Assembly (NCBI GenBank): GCA_015206785.1
Contig: JADEZQ010000005.1
Coordinates: forward strand, 1-64,000
Source of the DNA: Quinella sp. 2Q5
Lineage (GTDB): Bacteria > Bacillota > Negativicutes > Selenomonadales > Selenomonadaceae
Length of the DNA: 64,000 bases
Direction of reading: 5' to 3'
This document shows, piece by piece, positions 56,017 through 64,000 of the stretch. The position numbers and the translations under genes are program-made. Below the pieces are notes generated by a model, which was given only the letters and a program-made list of their open reading frames with translations, made no database searches and had not been told where the DNA came from. The first letter of the stretch is position 1. Each line of letters opens with the position of its first letter.

Positions 56017-57897
56017 TTGTTCACAGCCGACAGATACGACGTGGCAGTTATCGGCGCGGGGCACGCGGGGCTAGAGGCGGCACTGGCGGCGGCTCGGCTG
56101 GGTTGCAAGACCTTGCTGACGACGCTGTCTTTGGACAACCTGGCAATGATGCCGTGCAACCCGTCAATCGGCGGTCCCGCCAAAGGACATCTCGTCCGCG
56201 AAGTCGACGCGCTCGGCGGGCAGATGGGCATTGCCGCCGACGAAACCTGCATACAGTTCCGCACGCTCAACACCGGCAAAGGTCCTGCAGTTCGTGCGCT
56301 GCGTGCCCAAGCCGACAAAAAAATTTATCAGGCGGCAATGAAACGCGTCTGCGAGAACGTTGACGGGCTCGACCTCAAGCAGCTGCTTATCGAAAATATT
56401 TTGGTTGACGGAAACAGAATCGTCGGCATCGTTGCGGAGACCGGCGAAATTTTTTTGGCGTCGGCGGTGATTCTGGCATCGGGCACGTATCTGCGCGGGC
56501 GAATCATCATCGGCGAAAGCATCTTCGACGGCGGCCCCAACGGTCAACGCGCGGCAATCAAACTCTCGGACTCACTGCGCGACCTCGGCATCAAGCTCAT
56601 GCGCTTCAAGACCGGCACACCCGCCCGCGTCGATAGCCGCACGCTCGACTTCAGCAAGATGGAAATTCAGCGCGGCGACGACCCTGCGCAAAATTTTTCC
56701 TTCATGACAAAGACGCCGCCGGTCAACCGCGTGAACTGCTACCTGACCTACACCAACGAGCGCACGCACGAGATTCTTCGCCGCAACCTGCACCGCGCAC
56801 CAATGGCAAACGGCATCATCGAAGGCGTCGGTCCGCGTTATTGCCCGTCCATCGAATCGAAGATCATTCGCTTCCCCGACAAAGACCGCCATCAGCTTTT
56901 CCTGGAGCCTGAAGGTCTGGATACGCGAGAATTCTACGTGCAGGGAATGTCGACTTCAATGCCGACCGACGTGCAGATTGAGTTCCTGCGCACGATACCC
57001 GGACTTGAACGCGCCAAAATCATGCGACCCGGTTACGCCATTGAATACGATTGCATTGACCCGTTGCAGCTCAAGCCGACGCTGGAGTTCAAATCAATCG
57101 CGGGGCTTTTCAGCGCGGGGCAATCCAACGGCACCAGTGGCTACGAGGAGGCCGCCGCTCAAGGGCTCATCGCGGGCATCAACGCCGCCGCCTTCGTCAA
57201 GCAGACCGAGCCGCTCGTCCTCAAGCGTTCCGAAGCTTACATCGGCGTTTTGATTGACGACCTGGTCACCAAGGGCACGAACGAGCCGTATCGAATGATG
57301 ACGTCCCGCGCGGAATATCGTCTGCTGCTCCGCCAAGACAACGCCGACTTGAGATTGACGCCGCACGCCATCAGAATCGGTTTGGCTTGCGACGAACGCC
57401 GTCGACTCTTCGAGACCAAACGCGACGAAATTTTCACGGCGACACGTCGGCTCAACGACATCAAGCTCACGCCATCGACCGACGTCAACGAAAAACTTCG
57501 CACATTGAATTTGGACGCCATCCGCAACGCAATGCCTCTTGCAGAACTTTTGCGCCGACCCAACGTCACGTACGCCGACCTGCAAAAAATTTTCGACCTG
57601 CCGCAAATTTCCGCAGACGCCGCCGCGCAGGTTGAGACCGCAATTTTCTACGAAGGCTACATCCGCAAGCAAGCCGACCTCGCCGCCAAAGTCGACCGCC
57701 TGGAAGACAAGCTCATTCCCGAAGGCGTCGACTATCACGCCATGCAAAATCTGCGCGTGGAGGCTCGCGAAAAGCTTTCCGAGATTCGTCCGCGCTCAAT
57801 CGGTCAGGCCTCGCGCATTTCCGGCGTCAACCCCGCCGACATTTCCGTCCTGCTCGTCTGGCTGGAAACCCTTGCAAAGTCCAAAGGCGACAGTTAA
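56017..57897 (+). CDS. mnmG: tRNA uridine-5-carboxymethylaminomethyl modification enzyme MnmG
   Basis: Encodes 626 aa, the usual length. It is the FAD enzyme that works with MnmE to modify U34 of tRNAs. The FAD motif is VIGAGHAGLEAALAAARLG, MPCNPSIGGPAKGHLVREVD is diagnostic, and GTYLRGRIIIG and GLFSAGQSNGTSGYEEAAAQG follow. I chose the TTG at 56017, 6 bases after GGAGGG, giving MFTADRYDVAVIG. The pairing with rsmG is the classic gene order near the replication origin, but no dnaA or parAB is in this window. Confidence 0.96.
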   Translation: MFTADRYDVAVIGAGHAGLEAALAAARLGCKTLLTTLSLDNLAMMPCNPSIGGPAKGHLVREVDALGGQMGIAADETCIQFRTLNTGKGPAVRALRAQADKKIYQAAMKRVCENVDGLDLKQLLIENILVDGNRIVGIVAETGEIFLASAVILASGTYLRGRIIIGESIFDGGPNGQRAAIKLSDSLRDLGIKLMRFKTGTPARVDSRTLDFSKMEIQRGDDPAQNFSFMTKTPPVNRVNCYLTYTNERTHEILRRNLHRAPMANGIIEGVGPRYCPSIESKIIRFPDKDRHQLFLEPEGLDTREFYVQGMSTSMPTDVQIEFLRTIPGLERAKIMRPGYAIEYDCIDPLQLKPTLEFKSIAGLFSAGQSNGTSGYEEAAAQGLIAGINAAAFVKQTEPLVLKRSEAYIGVLIDDLVTKGTNEPYRMMTSRAEYRLLLRQDNADLRLTPHAIRIGLACDERRRLFETKRDEIFTATRRLNDIKLTPSTDVNEKLRTLNLDAIRNAMPLAELLRRPNVTYADLQKIFDLPQISADAAAQVETAIFYEGYIRKQADLAAKVDRLEDKLIPEGVDYHAMQNLRVEAREKLSEIRPRSIGQASRISGVNPADISVLLVWLETLAKSKGDS

Positions 57898-57918
57898 AAT
57901 GTTCGCGGAGATGATCTG

Positions 57919-58632
57919 ATGATTCGCGACGAAATTGACGCGGCGGCTAAGGCTTTCGGGCTTGAGCTTGACGCTACGCAACTTGACGGGCTGGAAAAAT
58001 TTTATCGGCTGGTCGTCGACGGCAACCGCGTGATGAATTTGACGACGCTGACTGAACCGCGCGACTTCGCCATCAAACACGTGGTCGATTCGTTGAGCGC
58101 GTGGGACGACAAAATTTTTCGCGGCGACGAACGGCTTGCCGACATCGGCACGGGCGCAGGCTTCCCCGCCGTCCCGCTGAAGATTTTTCGCCCGCGGCTG
58201 ACAGTCTGCCTGATTGATTCGCTCGCCAAGCGCACGGACTTCTTGCGGCGTGTCGTCAACGAACTGGAACTCGACGGCGTGGAAATTTTTCACGGGCGGG
58301 CAGAAGAGCTGGCTCGCCAAAAAAATTTCCGCGAACGCTTCGATATCGTCACGTCGCGGGCAGTGGCGCGGCTCAACGTGCTGGCGGAATACTGCTTGCC
58401 GTTCGTCAAAGTCGGCGGACATTTCGTCGCGCTCAAGGGTCGAACATTCCGCGAGGAGCTGGACGAGTCTCGTGCGGCGATAAAAATCCTCGGCGGCAAA
58501 AGTTCCGTGCGCGAAGTGAAGTTGCCGACACTCTCTGACGCGCGGGCAGTCATCACCGTCGAAAAAATTTCACCGACGCCCACGAAGTTCCCGCGCCGCG
58601 AAAACGTAATCCGAACTGTGCAGTTGAAATGA
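57919..58632 (+). CDS. rsmG: 16S rRNA (guanine527-N7)-methyltransferase RsmG
   Basis: Encodes 237 aa. NLTTLTEPRDFAIKHVVDSL, the SAM motif LADIGTGAGFPAVPLKI, and VTSRAVARLNVLAEYCLP are family hallmarks. It methylates G527 in 16S rRNA. It begins 21 bases after mnmG, and the two form the usual operon. Confidence 0.96.
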   Translation: MIRDEIDAAAKAFGLELDATQLDGLEKFYRLVVDGNRVMNLTTLTEPRDFAIKHVVDSLSAWDDKIFRGDERLADIGTGAGFPAVPLKIFRPRLTVCLIDSLAKRTDFLRRVVNELELDGVEIFHGRAEELARQKNFRERFDIVTSRAVARLNVLAEYCLPFVKVGGHFVALKGRTFREELDESRAAIKILGGKSSVREVKLPTLSDARAVITVEKISPTPTKFPRRENVIRTVQLK

Positions 58633-58641
58633 GGTATTCGC

Positions 58642-59856
58642 GTGAGAAAAAAATTTTTGGCGGGCGCGACAGTTCTCGCGCTGCTTATGAACGCGCCGCA
58701 GGTTTCGGCGGACGACGAAGTCATAATCTTCGGCGGCGAATTCGATGACGACATTCCCGCGCCCAAAGTCACCAAACCCGTCGAACAACCGATTCAGCCG
58801 ACGGAACCTGAGCCGCGTCCGATTGAACCAGTTCAGCCGACGGAACCTGAACCGCGTCCAATCGAATCAGTTCAGCCGACGGAAGTTGAGCCGCGTCCGA
58901 TTGAACCAGTTCAGCCGGCGGAAGTTGAGCCGCGTCCAATCGAATCAGTTCAGCCGACGGAACCTGAACCGCATCCGATTGAACCAGTTCAGCCGGCGGA
59001 AGTTGAGCCGCGTCCGATTGAATCAGTTCAGCCGACGGAAGTTGAGCCGCGTCCAATCGAATCAGTTCAGCCGACGGAAGTTGAGCCGCGTCCAATTGAA
59101 TCAGTTCAGCCGGCGGAAGTTGAGCCGCGTCCAATTGAATCAGTTCAGCCGGCGGAAGTTGAGCCGCGTCCGATTGAACCGTTGCCGGAGATTGAACGCC
59201 CGTTCGCGCAGACAGAAATCTCCGGTGAACGCGAGCCCTCGCCCGTTCAGCCGACACCGATTCAGCCGACACCGATTCAGCCGCGCAGGTCAACACATCC
59301 GACGCAGCAACAGACTTTGCGGACGATTAAGCCGCGCTTCGTCAAGCTTGCCGCCGACGACACCTACACCTACTATCTGGACAAGACGTCCGTGCAATGG
59401 AAACGCATGCCCTATTCGGCGAGCGAGTACATGGCTGACGTTTGGATTCGCATGGTTGAACGCGAGCCCAAGCCTTTGGACGACGACATGGCTTCCTACG
59501 GCGAGGACAACTTTAACGCGGAGATCGCCTTCGCCCGCGAGCAGGGCTATCAATATTCGCCCGAAGACCTGCAGGTTTTGCAGAGCCGTTCCTACGTGCT
59601 GGAGCATTACCTGTTGCGCCCAAAGACCAAGCAGATTCAATTCCTCTGCGAGCTGGAAGTTATCGGTCGCCCGCAAAACACGATTAACGAGCGCGCCTAC
59701 GACTACCGCAACTGGGAGAGCCTGGTGCCCGGCAGCATCGAGAGTGCCGTATATTCCGCGACGATTAAAATTATCGGCAAGGGAATGTCGGACAGCAAAG
59801 GTCACATGACGTTCTTCGATATGCTGGATGAATACGCGCGCATCGCGCTAAATTGA
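58642..59856 (+). CDS. Exported protein with proline-rich tandem repeats
   Basis: Encodes 404 aa. A signal peptide (about 23 residues, ending QVSADD) is followed by an acidic segment, ten copies of a 13-residue Pro/Glu repeat (about residues 51-180), a QPTPIQPTPIQP spacer, and a C-terminal domain (about 228-404) with KPRFVKLAADDTYTYYLDK and IRMVEREPKP. The C-terminal domain resembles unnamed secreted domains common in Negativicutes; function unknown. The repeat probably spans or rests on the cell wall. GTG start after GAGG. Confidence 0.78.
   Translation: MRKKFLAGATVLALLMNAPQVSADDEVIIFGGEFDDDIPAPKVTKPVEQPIQPTEPEPRPIEPVQPTEPEPRPIESVQPTEVEPRPIEPVQPAEVEPRPIESVQPTEPEPHPIEPVQPAEVEPRPIESVQPTEVEPRPIESVQPTEVEPRPIESVQPAEVEPRPIESVQPAEVEPRPIEPLPEIERPFAQTEISGEREPSPVQPTPIQPTPIQPRRSTHPTQQQTLRTIKPRFVKLAADDTYTYYLDKTSVQWKRMPYSASEYMADVWIRMVEREPKPLDDDMASYGEDNFNAEIAFAREQGYQYSPEDLQVLQSRSYVLEHYLLRPKTKQIQFLCELEVIGRPQNTINERAYDYRNWESLVPGSIESAVYSATIKIIGKGMSDSKGHMTFFDMLDEYARIALN
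58792..59181 (+). repeat. Ten tandem 39-base units inside a coding region
   Basis: Each unit encodes VQP(T/A)E(V/P)EPRPIE(S/P). Because 39 is a multiple of three, gain or loss of units keeps the frame. Variation is limited to a few codon positions, and one unit has His for Arg. Confidence 0.9.
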
Positions 59857-59874
59857 CAACGGAGGATACCCAAA

Positions 59875-60698
59875 ATGCACGATGATGATTTCATTCGTGA
59901 ATTACCCAAGATTGAACAACATGCCCTGCGTGAACACTCGCCGCTTCCGCCGCAGCTGATATTCAAGATTATCCGTCACGAAGGCGAAGAGGAATTGGCG
60001 CGTTCGTTCCGAGCGTTGGCGTTTTCCGCGTTGGCAGCAGGAGTCTTCGTATCGTTCTCGTTCCTGTTCCGTTCGATATTCCACATGTACGTTGGCGACT
60101 ATCCGATAGGAGGCATGATCTCAAGTTTGGGCTACACGGTCGGCTTTCTCATCGTCATATTGGGGCGCATGCAACTAACCCGATAACCACAATCGTTCCG
60201 CTGTTGAGCAAATGATCCACCGAACGCCTCTTGAAGGTCATTCGCCTGTGGAGCACGGTGTTTCTGTTCAACATCATCGGCACGGCTATCGCGGCAATAT
60301 TCTTCGCGAGCCCGTACACCCTGTCGCCGGAGATCGAAACCGCCATGCACGAGGTCGCCTCGAATGTAATGCGCTTGCAACCGATTGAAAACATACTGCG
60401 CGGCATTCCCGCCGGCATCATAATCGCGGCGATTGTGTGGGTGTCCCCGCAGACGAAATACTTCCGCTTCGTGATGATAATGTTCTTCGTGTATTTCATT
60501 GCGCTGGGAGACTTTGCTCACGTTGTCGTTGGCTCGTGCGAGATGGCTTACGAAGTCCTAAAGGGCGACGCGGATCTTATCGAATACTTCTTCCGGTTCC
60601 TGCTACCGACGGGGCTGGGCAACATAATCGGCGGAACGATGATCTTTACCGTGCTGATTTATAACCAGGTCAAAAAGGAATTGAACGATGGCAAATGA
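59875..60698 (+). pseudogene. Broken formate/nitrite transporter (FNT family)
   Basis: The first part (59875-60186) has an N-terminal tail and two helices ending VGFLIVILGRMQL, where intact proteins continue FTENTIT. Here it reads TR and stops. The continuation is found in another frame: PITTIVPLLSK, then a TGA, then STERLLKVIRLWSTVFLFNIIGTA on through 60698 with the remaining helices. So there is both a small deletion (about 10 bases at 60176) and a nonsense codon near 60211. A FNT channel for formate or nitrite has been lost. GGAGG still precedes the ATG. Confidence 0.85.
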
Positions 60699-60732
60699 AT
60701 CATGTGCTTGCAGATTGATTGAGGTGTGAAGT

Positions 60733-61998
60733 TTGGATACAGGATTAATCCCGCCTGCGCTGATAATTTTGTTGGCGGCGGTGAGCGGATACTTTTCGCT
60801 GATGGAAACCGCGCTGATTGAATGTCACCGCGGGCGGCTGGAAAAACTTTCCGAAGACGGCAACGTCGACGCACGTGCCGCGCTGGAGCTCATTGACGCG
60901 CCCGCCCCGCTCAACGTCGCGCAGGTCGGCATCACCTTCGCGGGAATACTCGCGGGCTTCTGTGCGGTGCTCACAGTGCCGACGGTCGCCACGCCGATAA
61001 AGTTCGACGGCGAAGAAATTTTTTCCACGGCACTGGTGCTGTGCATCACGGTGTTCATCTTCCTGCTGTTCGGGGAATTTTTGCCGAAGCTGGCAGCCAA
61101 ACGTGACCCAGAAAGTTTTCTGCTCAATCATCACAAATCGTTTCGGCTCATCGTCGCGCTGATGAATCCGTTCGTTTCCCTGCTGTCGGGCATTGCAAAC
61201 GCGGTGGCGTTCGTCTTCGGGGTGAACGCTTCGACCAACGACGCCGTCACCGAGGACGAGGTCATCGATCTGATTGAGCAGGGCACCGAGGACGGCACGA
61301 TTGAGAAATCCGAACAGGAGATGGTCGGTAGGATCTTCGACGTGGGCGACGAGACCGCCTATTCGCTCATGACGCCGCGCGTCAAACTCGTCTGGCTGGA
61401 TTTGGAAGACGACATCGACAAGAATTTGCAAATCGTCCGCTCCAGCCCGCACACAATCTTTCCCGTCGGAGTCGGCAGCCTGGACGATTGCCGCGGACTG
61501 ATTTACGCCAAGGACATTCTCAACGCCGTGTTGAAGGACGGGCGCAATATCGACCTTGCCGCGCTGATTCGCAAGGCAAGCTACGTCCCGCGCACGATGG
61601 AGGCTTTCCGCGTCGTCGACAAATTTCGCACGGGCGGCATCACCGAGGCAATGGTCAACGACGAATACGGAGGCGTCATCGGCTTCATCACGCTCGACGA
61701 CATTTTGAACGAGATTGTCGACACCGGCGACGACGAACCGCAGTTCACCCGCAGCAAAGACAACACGTGGATTGTCGACGGGCTGTGCGATATCGACGAG
61801 TTCAAGGAACGTTTCAACATCGACACCCTGCCCGACGAAGAGCACGACCACTTCCAGACGATGGGCGGCTTCGTCACTTCGCAGTTCGGTTACATTCCCA
61901 AAGTCGGCGAGGCGTGCGAATGGAACGGCTTCCGCTTCAAGGTCACGCAGATGGACGGCGTGCGCGTCGGAAAAATTTTGATTACCAAGCTCGTTTAA
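60733..61998 (+). CDS. CNNM/CorC family membrane protein (hemolysin-like)
   Basis: Encodes 421 aa. A DUF21 membrane domain with about three to four helices (1-190; SGYFSLMETALIE, FGEFLPKLAA) is followed by two CBS domains (MTPRVKLVWLD; VNDEYGGVIGFITLDDILNEIV) and a C-terminal CorC/HlyC domain (WIVDGLCDIDEF, GYIPKVGE). Relatives transport or sense Mg or Co ions. TTG start 4 bases or more after GAGGTG. It stands alone between the FNT pseudogene and the glycosyltransferase. Confidence 0.92.
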   Translation: MDTGLIPPALIILLAAVSGYFSLMETALIECHRGRLEKLSEDGNVDARAALELIDAPAPLNVAQVGITFAGILAGFCAVLTVPTVATPIKFDGEEIFSTALVLCITVFIFLLFGEFLPKLAAKRDPESFLLNHHKSFRLIVALMNPFVSLLSGIANAVAFVFGVNASTNDAVTEDEVIDLIEQGTEDGTIEKSEQEMVGRIFDVGDETAYSLMTPRVKLVWLDLEDDIDKNLQIVRSSPHTIFPVGVGSLDDCRGLIYAKDILNAVLKDGRNIDLAALIRKASYVPRTMEAFRVVDKFRTGGITEAMVNDEYGGVIGFITLDDILNEIVDTGDDEPQFTRSKDNTWIVDGLCDIDEFKERFNIDTLPDEEHDHFQTMGGFVTSQFGYIPKVGEACEWNGFRFKVTQMDGVRVGKILITKLV

Positions 61999-62001
61999 CC
62001 G

Positions 62002-62031
62002 TTGACAATCGCGGCGCAGGCAGTGTAGACT
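62002..62031 (+). promoter_or_regulatory. Promoter for the glycosyltransferase gene
   Basis: TTGACA, 18 bases, TAGACT, lying 44 bases before the ATG at 62075. Confidence 0.6.
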
Positions 62032-62074
62032 TACGCCGTGTTTTTTTGCGAAAAATTCATTGGCAGGTTCGATA

Positions 62075-63328
62075 ATGTTCAACTATCCGCTCGATGTGAT
62101 TATGGTCCCGATTCAAGCAGTACTGTTCGTGTTCACGTTCTACCTGTGCTTGATCGGCTTCTGCGGCATGTGGCGACGCAAGGAGAAAAAAATTCTCACG
62201 CCGCAAAAAAAATTCGCGGTCATAGTCGCCGCGCACAACGAAAGTGCCGTCATTGCCCCGCTCATTGAAAACTTGAAGTCGCTCGACTATCCCGACGACC
62301 TCTACGATATTTTTGTCATTGCCGACAACTGCACCGACAACACCGCCGAAATTGCCGCCGCCGCCGGAGCAATCGTCTGCCGCCGCGTGGACGAGACCAA
62401 GAAGTCCAAAGGCTTCGCGCTGGAATGGATGTTCGAGCGTTTGTTTGAGATGGAGGCTCGCGGGCAGGTTTATGACGCCGTTGCAATCTTCGACGCCGAC
62501 AATCTCGTTCACCCGAAATTTTTGGCGGAGATGAACAATCGTCTTTGCAAGGGCGACAAAATTATTCAGGGCTTCCTCGACGCGAAGAACCCCTACGACA
62601 CCTGGGTCAGCGGCACGTTCGCAATTGCCTTCTGGGTCATCGACTACGTCAGCCATCTTGCCAAGACCAATATCGGCTTGTCGGCTGTGCTCGGTGGAAC
62701 GGGCATGTGCATAACCATCGACGTGCTCAAGCGTTACGGTTGGCGGGCGACGTGCTTGACCGAAGACATGGAGTTTACGATGAAGTCCCTTGCCGAAGGT
62801 TTGAAGACGACCTGGGCACACGACGCCATTGTCTACGACGAAAAGCCGCTGACGTTCGCGCAGTCCTGGACGCAACGCAAACGCTGGGCGCAGGGTCAAT
62901 TCGACGTGGCGCACCGCTTCATTCCGAAAATGCTTCGCGAGGGCTGGCGTCGACGCGATATCCGCCTGTGGGACGGTTGCCTGTATCTGTTGCAGCCGCA
63001 CTTCCTGATGCTCTCGTCGTTCTTCTTCCTGATGAGCTACATTCAGCTGGCAGTCGGCACGCTCTACACGAACATCTATTCCGTGTTGCCGTCGCAGATT
63101 CTGGCGGTCGTCATGATCGCCCAATACGTCCTGCCGATGATAATCCTCGTCAAAGTTCGCGCCAAACTCAAGTCGTGGTGGTATCTGCTGTTCTATCCGC
63201 TGTTCATCTATTCGTGGATACCGATAATCTTCCTCGGCTTCATTCACCGCAACGAACACGAATGGGCGCACACTCAGCACACCCGCTCGATGAGTTACGA
63301 CGACTTCGTCAAGAAACGCACGTACTAA
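62075..63328 (+). CDS. Membrane glycosyltransferase, family 2
   Basis: Encodes 417 aa. One N-terminal helix, a GT-A catalytic domain and about three C-terminal helices. Motifs are FAVIVAAHNESAVI, IADNCTDNT, the metal-binding FDADNLVHP, the TEDMEFT acid motif and the processive-type QRKRWAQGQ. This layout is shared with synthases of beta-linked polysaccharides. The product is unknown. I chose the ATG at 62075 with AGG upstream; a TTG five codons earlier is possible. A terminator follows. Confidence 0.88.
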   Translation: MFNYPLDVIMVPIQAVLFVFTFYLCLIGFCGMWRRKEKKILTPQKKFAVIVAAHNESAVIAPLIENLKSLDYPDDLYDIFVIADNCTDNTAEIAAAAGAIVCRRVDETKKSKGFALEWMFERLFEMEARGQVYDAVAIFDADNLVHPKFLAEMNNRLCKGDKIIQGFLDAKNPYDTWVSGTFAIAFWVIDYVSHLAKTNIGLSAVLGGTGMCITIDVLKRYGWRATCLTEDMEFTMKSLAEGLKTTWAHDAIVYDEKPLTFAQSWTQRKRWAQGQFDVAHRFIPKMLREGWRRRDIRLWDGCLYLLQPHFLMLSSFFFLMSYIQLAVGTLYTNIYSVLPSQILAVVMIAQYVLPMIILVKVRAKLKSWWYLLFYPLFIYSWIPIIFLGFIHRNEHEWAHTQHTRSMSYDDFVKKRTY

Positions 63329-63357
63329 AAAATCCCGCACGCCGCGGGATTTTTTTT
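63327..63357. terminator. Bidirectional terminator at the glycosyltransferase/kinase convergence
   Basis: ATCCCGC pairs with GCGGGAT around ACGCC, flanked by AAAAA and TTTTTTT. The stop codon of the minus-strand kinase lies in its T run. Confidence 0.85.
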
Positions 63358-64000
63358 ATGGTCGAATGAGTTCTTGCAGTGTTCGGAATAAATGTTCGGG
63401 CTCGACGGGTTTGGAAAGGTGCGCGTTCATTCCCGCCTGCAGTGAGCGTTGAACGTCCTCGTCGAAGGCGTTGGCTGTCATCGCGATAATCGGCACGGTC
63501 TTGGCGTCCGGGCGGTCAAGCGCACGGATCGCCTCGGTTGCCTTGAGCCCGTCCATCTTCGGCATGCGGATATCCATCAGCACGGCGTCGAAGTGATTGA
63601 GTTCCGACGCGGCGAAGGCGTTGACGGCGTCGAGACCGTTGGGCGCGTGTTCGACCTGCATTCCGCGCATCGATAGCACCATAATCATTATCTCGGCGTT
63701 GACGGGCATATCCTCCGCCATGAGAATGCGACGCCCTTCCAGCTCGGCGAGTTTCTTTTCGGGCTCGTTGAGCGTCTTCATTTCCAGAGCCTGATGAAAT
63801 TCTTTGACGACGGTTGAAGCGAACAGCGGCTTTGCCATGAACCTGTCGACGCCGGCCGCCATTGCCTCTTCGATGACGTCGTCCCAGCTGTAGCTCGTGA
63901 GGATGATGATTGCCGATTCGTTGCCGATGATGTCGCGGACGCGGCGGGTGACTTCGATGCCGTTCTCGTCGGGCATGCGCAAATCGATGAGCAATATGTT
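63356..64000 (-). CDS. Hybrid histidine kinase, C-terminal receiver domains (partial)
   Basis: About 214 residues are inside the window; the gene continues beyond the right edge. Two receiver domains are seen: the end of one (LIDLRMPDENGIEV with its phosphoacceptor Asp, ILTSYSW, MAKPL) and a complete second one (GRRILMAEDMPVNAE, LMDIRMPKMDG, AMTANAFDEDV, HLSKP). The second is nearly identical to the last domain of the hybrid kinase at 51375, so these are paralogs. The upstream kinase part is not visible. Confidence 0.85.
   Translation of the reverse strand, partial: NILLIDLRMPDENGIEVTRRVRDIIGNESAIIILTSYSWDDVIEEAMAAGVDRFMAKPLFASTVVKEFHQALEMKTLNEPEKKLAELEGRRILMAEDMPVNAEIMIMVLSMRGMQVEHAPNGLDAVNAFAASELNHFDAVLMDIRMPKMDGLKATEAIRALDRPDAKTVPIIAMTANAFDEDVQRSLQAGMNAHLSKPVEPEHLFRTLQELIRP

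Noticed and set aside
56017..58632. Replication origin near mnmG-rsmG.
   Set aside because: The gene pair is often close to oriC, but no DnaA boxes, dnaA, parA/parB or mnmE were recognised here.
58792..59181. CRISPR-like regular repeats.
   Set aside because: Units are contiguous, in frame and coding, with no unique spacers and no cas genes.
58745..59809. A 354-codon open frame overlapping the proline-rich repeat gene, and a long antisense frame through the same repeats.
   Set aside because: Both arise because the 39-base unit has no stop in other frames. They lack a ribosome-binding site and signal peptide, and the chosen frame has both.
60187..60230. The TGA in the FNT remnant as a selenocysteine codon or programmed frameshift.
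   Set aside because: A separate deletion also breaks the frame just upstream, FNT channels do not use selenocysteine, and no SECIS-like hairpin was seen.

Overview
The window looks like a chromosomal segment from an anaerobic, double-membraned Firmicute of the Negativicutes type (Selenomonas-like). It combines Firmicute features (strong GGAGG ribosome-binding sites, frequent TTG starts, LCP, RbgA and ComEA/ComEC proteins) with LPS heptose genes (gmhA and an hldE-type kinase). Anaerobic life is suggested by formate-THF ligase, hydrogenase maturation genes, a fragment resembling the class III ribonucleotide reductase tail and a broken formate/nitrite channel. No rRNA, tRNA or CRISPR array was found. 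Genus-level assignment is inference.

Layout. 1-8.4 kb (minus strand): start of rplM, fhs, comEC, a sensor kinase, a zinc-site-less cytidine deaminase-like protein, an exported hydrolase, mgtC and a CYTH protein. 8.5-14.7 kb (plus): serA, comEA, rbgA, a CydC-like ABC protein, an MsrA-like protein without its cysteine, and an LCP protein. 14.8-21.8 kb: a probable sucrose locus (three-domain PTS permease, two tandem Tat-exported flavoproteins, a small membrane protein, GH32 hydrolase). 21.8-35.9 kb: mtaB-rsmE, a phosphodiester glycosidase, heptose kinase, stand-alone AICAR formyltransferase, then a minus-strand operon hypA-hypB-protease-hisA-hisF-yjdM-like-SGNH-uvrB, followed by gmhA and a lone glucitol-type EIIA. 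36.2-47.8 kb: U32 peptidase, cyclohexadienyl dehydratase, then queA, an unfamiliar three-gene GHKL-ATPase cassette, tgt, yajC, a dicarboxylate symporter with an ATPase-like head, and 5-formyl-THF cyclo-ligase. 47.8-64 kb: flavodoxin, GNAT, MscS, an NrdD-tail-like gene split by a group I intron carrying an HNH endonuclease, a hybrid kinase, cupin, FkbM methyltransferase, mnmG-rsmG, a proline-rich repeat protein, an FNT pseudogene, a CNNM/CorC protein, a GT2 glycosyltransferase and the tail of a second hybrid kinase.

Most notable. (1) At 50471-51191 a group I intron is supported by a P1 helix, a P10 helix, the U/G splice-site rule and restoration of one reading frame; it carries a NUMOD4/HNH homing endonuclease. 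(2) At 40412-44179 a three-gene cassette (GHKL ATPase plus two proteins I cannot name with certainty) is wedged with translational coupling between queA and tgt; it is the best candidate for an undescribed, possibly defensive, system. (3) A dispersed structured repeat family of five copies shows compensatory base changes, and four copies lie just upstream of genes. (4) A box GCAGG-N15/16-(G/A)CAGAAT recurs 20-50 nt before four start codons. (5) The palindrome AAATTT/AAAATTTT is strongly over-represented throughout an otherwise GC-rich sequence.
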